Positions 45,018-53,035 of a stretch of DNA of 64,000 nucleotides are shown here, piece after piece. The stretch is from CBDEFX01 sp965237635. GTDB lineage: Bacteria; Chloroflexota; Dehalococcoidia; Lucifugimonadales; CAUZJF01. The notes below the pieces were generated by a model, which worked only from the letters and a program-made list of their open reading frames with translations, made no database searches and was not told where the DNA came from. The translations under genes and the position numbers were made by a program. Numbering within the stretch: position 1 is the stretch's first letter; each line of letters starts with the position of its first letter. Location: contig CBDEFX010000002.1 of NCBI GenBank assembly GCA_965237635.1, positions 1,922,001-1,986,000 on the forward strand, read 5' to 3'.

Positions 45018-46031
45018 CTACTCCAGCTTCTGGCTCAGCTCCACGAGGGAGTCTAGCTTGCTCAACGCCCTGCCGCTGTCGATCGACTCGGCGGCCACAG
45101 CGACGCCTTCCTTAAGGGTCGCTGCCCTGTCTGCTGCGACAAAAACTCCAGCGGCGTTAGCGAGCACGACGTCGCGTGCCGGGCTATGACGTCCGTCGAG
45201 CACCTCTCTTAGCGTCTGAACGCTCTCCTCGACGCCGTCGACCTTGAGGCGGTCAATGCCTGCGCGCTCAAGGCCAAGCTCCTCGGGCGTCACGGCGTAC
45301 GACGACACCTCCCCGCCCTTCAACTCCCATATCTGGGTGGCGTCGCCAAGGCTGATCTCGTCGAGGCCGTCGTTGGCGTGGACGACGAGTGCATGCGAGC
45401 TGCCAAGCCTGCCCAATACTGCAGCCATGTTCTTGCCGACGCCGGGGTCGGCGACGCCTATTAGCTGGGCTTGCGCGCCCGCGGGGTTGGTCAGCGGGCC
45501 GAGGATGTTGAACACCGTCCTGATGCCTATCTCCTTGCGAGGGCCTGCCGCGAACCGCATGGAAGGGTGGAAGACCTGGGCAAACATGAACCCGTACCCC
45601 ACCTCTTCAAGACATTGTTTGACCCCTTCAGGGCCAAGGTCGATCTTTACACCGAGGGCCTCAAGCACATCGGCGCTTCCGCAGGAGCCGGACATCGCGC
45701 GGTTGCCGTGCTTAGCAACCTTGAGGCCTGCGCCCGCAACCACGAACCCGGCGGTCGTAGAGATGTTGAACGTCCCAGAGGCGTCTCCGCCAGTACCACA
45801 CGTGTCCACGAGAAGCCCTTCCACTTCGACGTGAAGGGACTTGGCTCGCATCGTCTGGGCCATCCCAGCGACCTCTTCTGGGGTCTCGCCCTTCAGACGC
45901 AGCGCAGTCACGAACGCGCCGAACTGTGCTGGCGTCGCGTCGCCGTTCATGATCTCGTTCATCGCTCCGGCAGCCTCGTCTGTCGAGAGGGACTCTCCAT
46001 TCACAAGTTTTTCGATTGTTTCGCGTATCAT
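45018..46031 (-). CDS. trpD: anthranilate phosphoribosyltransferase
   Basis: This 337-residue enzyme transfers the phosphoribosyl group from PRPP to anthranilate. It has the PRPP loop DTCGTGGDASGTFNISTT, the VAKHGNRAMSGSCGSADVLEALG and FNILGPLTNPAGAQ motifs, and the acid pair DEISLGD. GGGAGG lies five bases before the ATG. It is the first gene of trpD-hicB-hicA-trpC-trpF. Stop codon TAG. Confidence 0.97.
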   Translation of the reverse strand: MIRETIEKLVNGESLSTDEAAGAMNEIMNGDATPAQFGAFVTALRLKGETPEEVAGMAQTMRAKSLHVEVEGLLVDTCGTGGDASGTFNISTTAGFVVAGAGLKVAKHGNRAMSGSCGSADVLEALGVKIDLGPEGVKQCLEEVGYGFMFAQVFHPSMRFAAGPRKEIGIRTVFNILGPLTNPAGAQAQLIGVADPGVGKNMAAVLGRLGSSHALVVHANDGLDEISLGDATQIWELKGGEVSSYAVTPEELGLERAGIDRLKVDGVEESVQTLREVLDGRHSPARDVVLANAAGVFVAADRAATLKEGVAVAAESIDSGRALSKLDSLVELSQKLE

Positions 46032-46366
46032 CAGTACCTCCCAGACAGCGGGCTTCTAGCAGGATGCTAGAAACCCTTTCGACTATCCCCTGACCCCCTT
46101 CCTGCCAGGAAGGGGGAAGAAAATCACATCTGAGGGACACCCTCAGACTCCAAGCCCTTCGACTCCGCTCAGGACAGGCGCCGGGGCTTCGCCCCTCTGC
46201 ACTCCCCATTTACCACCAGCCTACCGGGGTTCTGCAAATGTGTCTCTGTCTCATTCTGTATCATCCAGCTACGGTAACGCGGGACACATGCAGCCCAAAT
46301 GAAACAAAATGGGACAGTTCGACGGGCTCCAAACGAGCCTGGCCGGGTCTGTTCCAGGTACAATCT

Positions 46367-46395
46367 ATTGTAGTACATTTGTGCTTGTGGGTCAG
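46367..46395 (-). promoter_or_regulatory. candidate sigma-70-type promoter for trpD
   Basis: On the minus strand CTGACC (46390-46395) and TACAAT (46367-46372) are 17 bases apart, four and five matches to consensus. Transcription would start near 46360 and leave a 330-base leader before trpD. The surrounding gap (46032-46398) also holds GGAAGGGGG-type repeats and a fragment of the CTTCGAC...CTCAGG family at 46158-46176. No other signal for this gene block is apparent. Confidence 0.4.
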
Positions 46396-46398
46396 CCT

Positions 46399-46806
46399 TC
46401 AGATACCGTAAAGTAGCCGCTTCGGCGTGATGCGAATCTTGACTCGTGGCCCACCGGCGTTGATCTGTGCCCCCTTCTCCCTGCCGTCCTTTTCTCCCAG
46501 GTAGCGGACTGCATTCCTGATCGTCGCCTCTTCGGCGCCGTCCTCAATGACCTCGGCGGTGCCGCGAACGATCAGGCCCTCGGCGGCGGCGACGGTGTCC
46601 ACAACCACCAGCGCGACCTCTGGGTTCTGCCTGATGTTTCTGACCTTTATTCGATGTGAGTAGCATGCGCAGATGAGGTACTCACCGTCGTAGTGGTACC
46701 AGAGGGGGGTAGATTGCGGTGTGCCATCGGGATTTACCGTTGACAGCACCGCCAGAAGTGGCTCCCTCGTGAGCTCGTCGAGCCTGTCGGCGGTTATTGG
46801 GTCCAT
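46399..46806 (-). CDS. pyridoxamine 5'-phosphate oxidase-related flavin/F420-binding protein
   Basis: This 135-residue split-barrel protein has LLAVLSTVNPDGTPQSTPLWY, then YLICACYSHRIKVRNIRQNPEVALVVVD and IVRGTAEVIEDG. It is the pattern of PPOX-class F420- or FMN-dependent oxidoreductases. Substrate unknown. AAGGAGCACTCAA precedes the ATG. It lies between trpG and trpD, probably by chance or as a flavin-linked accessory. Stop codon TGA. Confidence 0.85.
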   Translation of the reverse strand: MDPITADRLDELTREPLLAVLSTVNPDGTPQSTPLWYHYDGEYLICACYSHRIKVRNIRQNPEVALVVVDTVAAAEGLIVRGTAEVIEDGAEEATIRNAVRYLGEKDGREKGAQINAGGPRVKIRITPKRLLYGI

Positions 46807-46833
46807 TTGAGTGCTCCTTCATGCCTTTCATGG

Positions 46834-46896
46834 TGCGACAAGCTCACCACGAACGGGAAAAAGCCCACTTCCGTTCGGCCTGAGCCTGTCGAAGGC
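46834..46896. repeat. inverted repeat of the TTCGACAAGCTC/CCGTTCGGCCTGAGC family
   Basis: Two arms of about 22 bases, CGACAAGCTCACCACGAACGG and CCGTTCGGCCTGAGCCTGTCG, form an imperfect hairpin just upstream of the PPOX gene. A second copy is at 47541-47602. Confidence 0.75.
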
Positions 46897-46957
46897 CCGA
46901 TGACTTACGTAAGGAATCACTAGGCCGTAGAGGTGGAGGCCTCCGCAACGGGTCCCA

Positions 46958-47521
46958 TCACATCTCCAGGAAGTTTCGCAGGATATCCTTACCGGCTTTG
47001 GTCATGATTGACTCCGGGTGGAACTGGATACTCTCGACCCGGTGGGTCTTGTGCCGCATGCCCATGATGATACCGTTGTCGGTCCAGGCGGTCACCTCCA
47101 GATCATCGGGCAGGTCCTCACGGTAGACGGCGAGCGAGTGGTAGCGAATCGCCTCGAAGGGGTTGGGGAGCCCGTCGAACAGGCCCTTGCCGTCGTGGTT
47201 GATCATCGACATCTTGCCGTGCATAATCTCGCCGGCGGGGCCGACGGTACCGCCGTAGACGTAGCCCACACACTGGTGGCCAAGGCAGACGCCCAGGGTC
47301 GGGGTCCGGCCTCCAAAGTGACGAACGACGTCGTTCGAGATGCCAGCCTTCTCGGGGGTGCACGGCCCAGGCGAGATCACGATCCTCTCGGGGGCCATGC
47401 CGTCGACCTCTTCCAAGGTGACTTTGTCGTTGCGAACGACCTGGACCTCGGCGCCCAGCTCTGAGAGGTACTGGTAGAGGTTATAGGTGAAGCTGTCGTA
47501 GTTGTCTATGAGCAGGATCAC
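46958..47521 (-). CDS. trpG: anthranilate synthase glutamine amidotransferase subunit
   Basis: This 187-residue class I amidotransferase has VILLIDNYDSFTYNLYQYL, the catalytic cysteine in TLGVCLGHQ, and the His-Glu pair in IQFHPESIMT. It supplies ammonia to TrpE. The GTG start has GGAGGAACTCA. The gap to trpE contains a REP-type repeat. Stop codon TGA. Confidence 0.97.
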   Translation of the reverse strand: MILLIDNYDSFTYNLYQYLSELGAEVQVVRNDKVTLEEVDGMAPERIVISPGPCTPEKAGISNDVVRHFGGRTPTLGVCLGHQCVGYVYGGTVGPAGEIMHGKMSMINHDGKGLFDGLPNPFEAIRYHSLAVYREDLPDDLEVTAWTDNGIIMGMRHKTHRVESIQFHPESIMTKAGKDILRNFLEM

Positions 47522-47540
47522 TGAGTTCCTCCAAGTTCAC

Positions 47541-47602
47541 GGTTCGACAAACTCACCACGAACGGAAGAAACCACCGTTCGGCCTGAGCCGGTCGAAGGC
47601 CC
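47541..47602. repeat. inverted repeat, second copy of the CCGTTCGGCCTGAGC family
   Basis: TTCGACAAACTCACCACGAACGG is answered by CCGTTCGGCCTGAGCCGGTCGAA, as at 46834. It lies in the trpE-trpG gap, close before the trpG ribosome-binding site, so it could fold in the trp transcript. Confidence 0.75.
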
Positions 47603-47656
47603 CTCCGATCTATTGAGCTTCTTCTGGTCCAAGACCCTAGACGATTACTCAACCCT

Positions 47657-49111
47657 CTACCCACCGCTGGCCTCTGCCTCCTCGATTGCCCTAATAAGAG
47701 CGCCGGCCTTGTCCACGGTCTCCTGGTACTCGTCGTCCGCGTTGCCATCGGCGACTATCCCACCTCCTGCCTGCACGTAGGCGACTCCATCTTTGACAAC
47801 CATAGTGCGCAGCGCGATCGCGGTGTCCATGTCGCCGGAGAAGCCGAAGTAGCCGACGGCACCCCCGTACGGCCCTCTTTTGTCGGGCTCCAGCTCGGCG
47901 ATGATCTCCATCGCCCTTATCTTTGGGGCGCCGGATAGTGTGCCGGCGGGGAAGCAGGCGCGCAGCGCGTCATAGCAGCTAAGCTCAGACTTTAACTCGC
48001 CGGTCACGTGCGATACGAGGTGCATCACGTGAGAGTAGCGCTCGACATCCATCAGCTGGGTAACTTTGACAGTGCCGGGACGGCTCACCCGGCCGACATC
48101 GTTGCGTCCTAGGTCGAGTAGCATGATGTGCTCGGCACGCTCTTTTTCGCTGCTACGGAGCTCTTCGTCCAGAGCCGCGTCCTCCTCAGGCGTCGCTCCC
48201 CGAGGCCTGGTGCCTGCTATGGGGGTATAGTCGAGATGGCCTTTCTCACTTCGCACGAGCATCTCCGGTGAAGCGCCGACGATCTGGAAGCCGTCGAGGT
48301 CCAGGTAGAACATGTACGGAGACGGATTGATGCCGCGGAGCGCTCGGTAGATGTCCAGTGGGTGGGTGTCTGTCTCCCTGCTGAAGCGCTGTGAAAAGAC
48401 CACCTGGATGCAGTCACCGGCGTAGATGTAGTCGATTATTCGCTTTATCGCGCGAGTGTAGTCGGGCCTCGACATGTTGGACTCCACCTTCTTGTCCGCA
48501 GTGGCGGAAGAAATCGGCTCGGCGCGCTTTGGAACAGGTGAGTCCAGACGGCTGACGATCTCGTCGATCCTATCAGTTGCAGCCGTGTAGGCGCGCTTCA
48601 CGTCGCCATCCAGATGAGCGTGACTTACAACGCGAATCTTGTGGCGGAGGTGGTCGAACACCAGGAAGGTCGTGGTCAGCATGAAGACCGACTCAGGCAG
48701 GCCCAGCGGGTCGGCGTCCGGCGACGGCAGCCGCTCGAAGTAGTTGACCGCCTCGTAAGATAGGTAGCCTACTGCACCCCCATCGAACCGCTCAATCTCG
48801 GGAAGCCGGACCGCCTTGAATCGTGACATCGCGTTCTCGACGGGTAGCAGAGGATCGACTGCCCCATGCTCCTGGCCCGGCCCCGTCTTTATGACTTCGT
48901 GTGGCTCGGTGCCTAGGAAGCTGTAGCGCGCGATCCGCTCGCCGCCCTCGACACTCTCAAGGAGGAAGGAGTACGGCGGTCGGGCGACCTTAAGGTAAGC
49001 AGATACCGGGGTCTCCAGGTCGGCGTTTATCTCACGGTATACCGGCACCAGGTTGCCCTGATCGGCCAGCTTTTCGACCTGTTCTAGCGTTGGTTGGTAC
49101 ACGCCCCTCAT
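47657..49111 (-). CDS. trpE: anthranilate synthase component I
   Basis: This 484-residue enzyme makes anthranilate from chorismate. It has the feedback-type N-terminal LLESVEGGERIARYSFLG, then the core IYAGDCIQVVFSQRF and AGTRPRGATPEED, and the C-terminal DLGRNDVGRVSRPGTV and FPAGTLSGAPKIRAMEII. The ATG at 49111 is chosen because upstream codons overlap a REP-like repeat and trpS. It is 25 bases downstream of trpS. Stop codon TAG. Confidence 0.96.
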   Translation of the reverse strand: MRGVYQPTLEQVEKLADQGNLVPVYREINADLETPVSAYLKVARPPYSFLLESVEGGERIARYSFLGTEPHEVIKTGPGQEHGAVDPLLPVENAMSRFKAVRLPEIERFDGGAVGYLSYEAVNYFERLPSPDADPLGLPESVFMLTTTFLVFDHLRHKIRVVSHAHLDGDVKRAYTAATDRIDEIVSRLDSPVPKRAEPISSATADKKVESNMSRPDYTRAIKRIIDYIYAGDCIQVVFSQRFSRETDTHPLDIYRALRGINPSPYMFYLDLDGFQIVGASPEMLVRSEKGHLDYTPIAGTRPRGATPEEDAALDEELRSSEKERAEHIMLLDLGRNDVGRVSRPGTVKVTQLMDVERYSHVMHLVSHVTGELKSELSCYDALRACFPAGTLSGAPKIRAMEIIAELEPDKRGPYGGAVGYFGFSGDMDTAIALRTMVVKDGVAYVQAGGGIVADGNADDEYQETVDKAGALIRAIEEAEASGG

Positions 49112-49136
49112 CCCTTCGATAAACTCAGGGCAGGCT

Positions 49137-50216
49137 CTAACCTTCTCCCGCAAGGGGAGAAGGGACCTGCGCCGGGACGAGCCCGACCTTGCGCTTGACA
49201 TCGCGCAATTTGGGGCCGCTGACTGCCCTCGCCTGCTCGGCGCCGCGCGCCAGCAGCCGGTCGAGCTCAGCGACGTCGGCCATCAGTTCGTCGTAGCGTT
49301 CCCGGACCGGAGAGAGTTCGGCGACGACAACGTCCGCGACCCTCTGCTTCAACTGGCCGTACCCGGAGGCATCAGCGAAGTCGGCTTCAACCTCTTGCCT
49401 ACCTTTGCCGGTGATGACCTGGTAGATCCCCAGAAGGTTGTTTACGCCCGCTTTCTCCGGATCGTCGCTGAAGCGGATCTCTTTTCCGGAGTCGGTGACG
49501 GCCCGCTTGAAGGAGCGCTCGATCTCGGCCGGCTCATCGAGCATCCGGACGAGGTGGCCTCGTACGTGGGAATAGGTCTTTGCCATCTTCACCGCCGGGT
49601 TGTCCAGGCCCATGATCCGCGCTCCAACCTCGGGAATGACCGGCTCGGGGACCACGAACGTTTCGCCGTATAGCCGGTTGAACCGCTGGGCAATGTCTCG
49701 CGCAAGCTCCACGTGCTGCTTCTGGTCATCGCCGACCGGCACCTCATCCGCGTCATAGAGGATGATGTCGGCGGCCATGAGGACAGGATAGTCCAGGAGC
49801 CCCGTGGAGACGCTCTCCTGGCCGGCTGCCTTGTCCTTATACTGCGTCATACGCTCCAGCCAGCCCAATGGGGTGACACAGTTAAGTATCCACGTCGCCT
49901 CGGCGTGCTCGGTAACGTGGCTTTGTACGAACATGGTGCACTTGGACGGGTCGAGGCCGGAAGCCAGGTAGAGGGCAGCGACGGCGCGGGTCTGCCGCTG
50001 CAGCTCCTGCGGGTCCTGTGGCACCGTGATGGCATGCAGATCGACGATGCAGAAGAAGTTCTCTTTCTCCGCCTGGCGCGTGACCCAGCCCTTGATTGCC
50101 CCAAGATAGTTGCCCAGGTGGAGATCACCCGAGGGCTGAATCCCGCTGAACACCCGTCTCTTGACCGTCCGAGCCGGGGCCGTCTTCCGCTCGTCAGTCG
50201 TCTCTCTGGTCTGCAT
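49137..50216 (-). CDS. trpS: tryptophanyl-tRNA synthetase
   Basis: This 359-residue class I synthetase has FSGIQPSGDLHLGNYLG (HIGH-like HLGN) and PVGDDQKQHVELARDIA. The KMSKS loop reads VKMAKTYSHV, so the last lysine-serine is changed. It charges tRNA-Trp. The start at ATG 50216 follows AAGGAAAGG and lies about 40 bases after the T-box terminator. The last 10 codons read through a CCTTCTCCC/GGGAGAAGG repeat (49141-49163), probably a recent extension. trpE follows within 25 bases. Stop codon TAG. Confidence 0.95.
   Translation of the reverse strand: MQTRETTDERKTAPARTVKRRVFSGIQPSGDLHLGNYLGAIKGWVTRQAEKENFFCIVDLHAITVPQDPQELQRQTRAVAALYLASGLDPSKCTMFVQSHVTEHAEATWILNCVTPLGWLERMTQYKDKAAGQESVSTGLLDYPVLMAADIILYDADEVPVGDDQKQHVELARDIAQRFNRLYGETFVVPEPVIPEVGARIMGLDNPAVKMAKTYSHVRGHLVRMLDEPAEIERSFKRAVTDSGKEIRFSDDPEKAGVNNLLGIYQVITGKGRQEVEADFADASGYGQLKQRVADVVVAELSPVRERYDELMADVAELDRLLARGAEQARAVSGPKLRDVKRKVGLVPAQVPSPLAGEG
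49141..49163. repeat. CCTTCTCCC/GGGAGAAGG palindrome overlapping the trpS end
   Basis: A 9-base inverted repeat lies inside the last codons of trpS and in the gap before trpE. The family is similar in form to the hairpin at 36650-36684. Confidence 0.6.
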
Positions 50217-50248
50217 CTTGACTGTCCTTTCCTTCTCGGAGGCCAGCG

Positions 50249-50556
50249 CCAAACAAAAAAACCCATCCTTCTTAGGGGACGGGTTTGCTCCGCGGTGCCA
50301 CCTCTATTCACTGCCGGACGTGCCGACAGTATCTCGGCCAGGTACCTGGTTCTTCGTGAAGAACCGCTCGGTACCCTGGGCCTTATAACGGTGCCCCACC
50401 GGCCAGACCTACACCCGACAGAATATCGAGCTTCGGATGGCGGCTCCCAGGTCCATTCGTCCTATGCGCAGGCGCCGGCTCCCACTTTACCCGGCTCTCT
50501 GAGCCTCGCTGGAGGGTTACTACTCCTGTTCGTAGCCTTTTTGCTCTATATGTTTG
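50249..50556 (-). promoter_or_regulatory. Trp T-box riboswitch leader of trpS-trpE-trpG
   Basis: On the minus strand the T-box sequence AGAGGTGGCACCGCG (50291-50305) is followed at 50252-50286 by a 10-base terminator stem (AAACCCGTCC with GGATGGGTTT) and a run of seven T. Upstream are AGAGAGCCGG and GGGAGCCG-type stem I elements. The specifier region GAATGGACC carries TGG (50453-50455), matching tryptophan. Uncharged tRNA-Trp would pair with the specifier and the T-box bulge and favour the antiterminator. The downstream order trpS-trpE-trpG suggests it controls both tRNA charging and anthranilate synthesis. Confidence 0.95.
50252..50286 (-). terminator. T-box-controlled intrinsic terminator
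   Basis: A 10-base stem with G-U pairing closes a 7-base loop and is followed by seven T on the minus strand, just before trpS. It is the alternative structure to the T-box antiterminator. Confidence 0.9.
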
Positions 50557-50562
50557 GACGCC

Positions 50563-50592
50563 AGTATAATCATTTGGCCTAGAGGGTGTCAA
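50563..50592 (-). promoter_or_regulatory. sigma-70-type promoter of the trpS leader
   Basis: On the minus strand a perfect TTGACA (50587-50592) and TATACT (50563-50568) are 18 bases apart. Initiation about 7 bases on would give the T-box leader. No operator-like repeat is seen beside it. Confidence 0.8.
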
Positions 50593-50713
50593 ACTGAGCG
50601 TCCTCGGCAATGACAGCGGCACGGAGGCTTCGGACAGGAACTCAACTTGTCACCCCCAGGCCCTTCGTCGCTCCTCTCCTCAGAGTGACACGGAGTCAAG
50701 GCAGGTCGACTGA

Positions 50714-52327
50714 ATGCTCAAAGAACGCGTCAGGTCAATACCTCTGCTCGTGGGCGTCGCGCTTTGGATCGCGACTCTCTCTCTGTATCTTTCGACGCTG
50801 GCGCCCACCCTGACATGGGGATGGGACGGCAAGGCGGTCGACGGAGGGGAGTTCCTGGCAGCGGCCAATACGTTGGGCATACCCCACCCGCCCGGTTATC
50901 CGACGTACACGCTGCTGCTGAAGGCCTTCGCGACGCTGGTACCGATTGGCGATTTCGCCTATCGCGGCAACCTGTTATCGGCCATCCTGGCGTCGGGCTC
51001 GGTTGTCTTGGTCTATTGGGTAACCCTCCGCTTCTGCAGGTCGATCAGGCCAGAGGCCCCTGCGACCCTGGTGACTACGGGCGCGGCGCTCGGCGGAGCC
51101 GTCCTCGCCACGTCGCCGCTCTTCTGGTCTCAGGCGGTCGTTACTGAGGTCTACACCCTGAACGCACTGTTCGCGGGCGCGTTGCTGGCGATCGCCACCC
51201 ACCTGACGCTACCCGGAAAACAGGACCTATTACCGTCCGCAACCCGGTGGCTTGCGCTGTTTGGGTTCCTACTGGGAATCGGTCTCGGCAACCACCTTAC
51301 CTTGCTCGCGGTCGCCGTTCCGCTGATCATTTGGCTCTGGTCGGCCCTGGGATGGAGGAAGCTCGCCTCGCCCTGGATGATCGCCGCTTTCATCGTGGGA
51401 ATCGGCATCTACGCTTACCTGCCTATCCGCGCCGCTCAGGACCCGCCGATCAGCTGGGGCAACGCCGATAGCCTCAAGGGAGTGGCCTGGATGTTGACCG
51501 CCCGCCCGTACCAGGACTACCTTTTCGGCGTTCCACCCGGGACCATCCCTACCCGTCTCGTGTCGTGGACCGAGCTGGTATTCTCCCAGTTCAACCCGCT
51601 CGGCCTGTTCCTCGGACTGATGGCGATAGGGCCGCTGCGCACCAGGCTGCCCGGCTTCTTCCTCCCGGCGCTCGGCTCCATCGCGGTTATTAGCGTGTAT
51701 TCGATCTTCTACAACACCGTCGATTTCGAAGTGCTTATGATCCCAGCTTTCCTCTTGTTCACGGTCTGGCTGGGAGTCGGCTTCTTTTGGATCAGCGCGA
51801 CCTGGGTACGGGACTTCGCAGACACGCTGACGGTGTTGTGGAAGTCGGGGCTGAGAATCCATGCGTTCCACCAGGTCCTCATCTTGGGCCTGCTGGCTTT
51901 CGTCCTTCTGCCCGGTATTGCAGTCGTCCTCAACTACGGGTCTCAGAACCTTAGAGACGACCGTACCGCGAGCGAAAGCGCGAGAGGCCTAATGGACACG
52001 GTGCCCGACGGCTCAGTGCTGGTTAGCACGGGCGAGAAGGACGTCTTCTCGCTGTGGTATATGCGGTATGTCGAGATGCCGAGGCGGGACGTTGCCGTGA
52101 TCGCCGCACCCCTCATGCAGTTCGACTGGTACCTTAGCGACGTTCACCGGATGTACCCCGATCGCATACCGGCGATGACGGCCTCTGCCTTTCCAGAAGC
52201 CTTCGGGCGGATCGTCCAGCACAACGACGGCGGCGCCAGGGTCTTCTTCACATTCAGGAACACGGCCTTGCTGGACTCCGTCGACCTGAGGCAGGTGGGG
52301 GAGATCTACGAGGCGAGCGTAAGATAG
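50714..52327 (+). CDS. DUF2723 (TMEM260-like) integral membrane protein
   Basis: This 537-residue protein has about ten transmembrane helices and the family signature near residue 30-60, APTLTWGWDGKAVDGGEFLAAA with LGIPHPPGYPTYT, followed by soluble C-terminal 160 residues. DUF2723 relatives resemble O-mannosyltransferases (GT-C type), with the acid in the first loop expected at the active site. It is the only gene on the plus strand between trpS and the PIN/AbrB pair, and reads away from the T-box. Stop codon TAG. Confidence 0.88.
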   Translation: MLKERVRSIPLLVGVALWIATLSLYLSTLAPTLTWGWDGKAVDGGEFLAAANTLGIPHPPGYPTYTLLLKAFATLVPIGDFAYRGNLLSAILASGSVVLVYWVTLRFCRSIRPEAPATLVTTGAALGGAVLATSPLFWSQAVVTEVYTLNALFAGALLAIATHLTLPGKQDLLPSATRWLALFGFLLGIGLGNHLTLLAVAVPLIIWLWSALGWRKLASPWMIAAFIVGIGIYAYLPIRAAQDPPISWGNADSLKGVAWMLTARPYQDYLFGVPPGTIPTRLVSWTELVFSQFNPLGLFLGLMAIGPLRTRLPGFFLPALGSIAVISVYSIFYNTVDFEVLMIPAFLLFTVWLGVGFFWISATWVRDFADTLTVLWKSGLRIHAFHQVLILGLLAFVLLPGIAVVLNYGSQNLRDDRTASESARGLMDTVPDGSVLVSTGEKDVFSLWYMRYVEMPRRDVAVIAAPLMQFDWYLSDVHRMYPDRIPAMTASAFPEAFGRIVQHNDGGARVFFTFRNTALLDSVDLRQVGEIYEASVR

Positions 52328-52356
52328 GGTTAGGGGTACGGGGTTTGGGGTACAGG

Positions 52357-52751
52357 CTACCGTTGGCGCACTTCGAGGCCTTGGTTCGGGAACCGCTCGT
52401 CCAGAGAGTACACGACGGTGCTAGCGGCTGAACGAGCCGCCGCCCAGACCATCGCATCTGCGAAAGACACTCGACCTGAGGGTCTGCACAGGAGTAGCGC
52501 CTGAAGCACCAGCCCCTTGTCGAGCGCGTAGGGCGATATGTTCTCCTTTTGAATGAGTGCCAACAGGTGGTCTATCGCTACATCTCTGGGGATTTGGTAC
52601 ACAGTGGTCAGGACATATGCGGTCTCGGCCAGGACTACATCGGTGATCCAGAGATCACCGACCTCGTCGATGATCCCGGCGGCTTGCTCGGCCATTTCGG
52701 GCGGGTCACCAGTGAGATAACGGACCACGACGCTAGTGTCCAGGAAACCAC
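52357..52751 (-). pseudogene. PIN-domain toxin gene with probable N-terminal one-base frameshift
   Basis: The frame encodes FLDTSVVVRYLTGD, VVLAETAYVLTT and VSFADAMVWAAA, and YSLDERF, the four acidic positions of a PIN-type RNase. In-frame upstream codons reach no standard start before a TAA. A GTG directly after the antitoxin stop (52749-52751) would be the natural start, but it is one base out of frame. One extra T in the GTTTCC run would restore M-V-F-L-D-T-S. So this is either a real one-base deletion or a homopolymer error. A GTG at 52728 could still give a shortened protein. Stop codon TAG. Confidence 0.65.
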
Positions 52752-53033
52752 TTACGACGCCTGGTCCTCCGGTCGTTTAACCTTCTCCTCCCCCACTTCC
52801 TTCCAAGCTGCCTCACGGGCCTTTTCCCACTCGCGGCCTACGGAAACGTGCCGCATGAGATATTTCGCCAGGGTGCCCTTCAGCGACTCACTGTGCTCGG
52901 GCGGAACGAAGTACACCTCAACGTGGTCATCTACTACATGCTGCAACGCAAGCCATCCAGGGCCGATGTTCAGGTGGTCGCGAATGTCTTTCGCGATGAC
53001 GACCTGTCCTTTTGATCCCACTTTATATGACAT
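52752..53033 (-). CDS. AbrB/MazE-type antitoxin
   Basis: This 93-residue protein has the swapped-hairpin AbrB start VGSKGQVVIAKDIRDHLNIGPGW and a long charged C-terminal tail, which would wrap the PIN toxin. It is the usual antitoxin-toxin order. A fragment of an IS256-type element ends within a few bases of the ATG, so upstream control sequences have been replaced. It may therefore be poorly expressed. Stop codon TAA overlaps the toxin region. Confidence 0.85.
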   Translation of the reverse strand: MSYKVGSKGQVVIAKDIRDHLNIGPGWLALQHVVDDHVEVYFVPPEHSESLKGTLAKYLMRHVSVGREWEKAREAAWKEVGEEKVKRPEDQAS

Positions 53034-53035
53034 CG

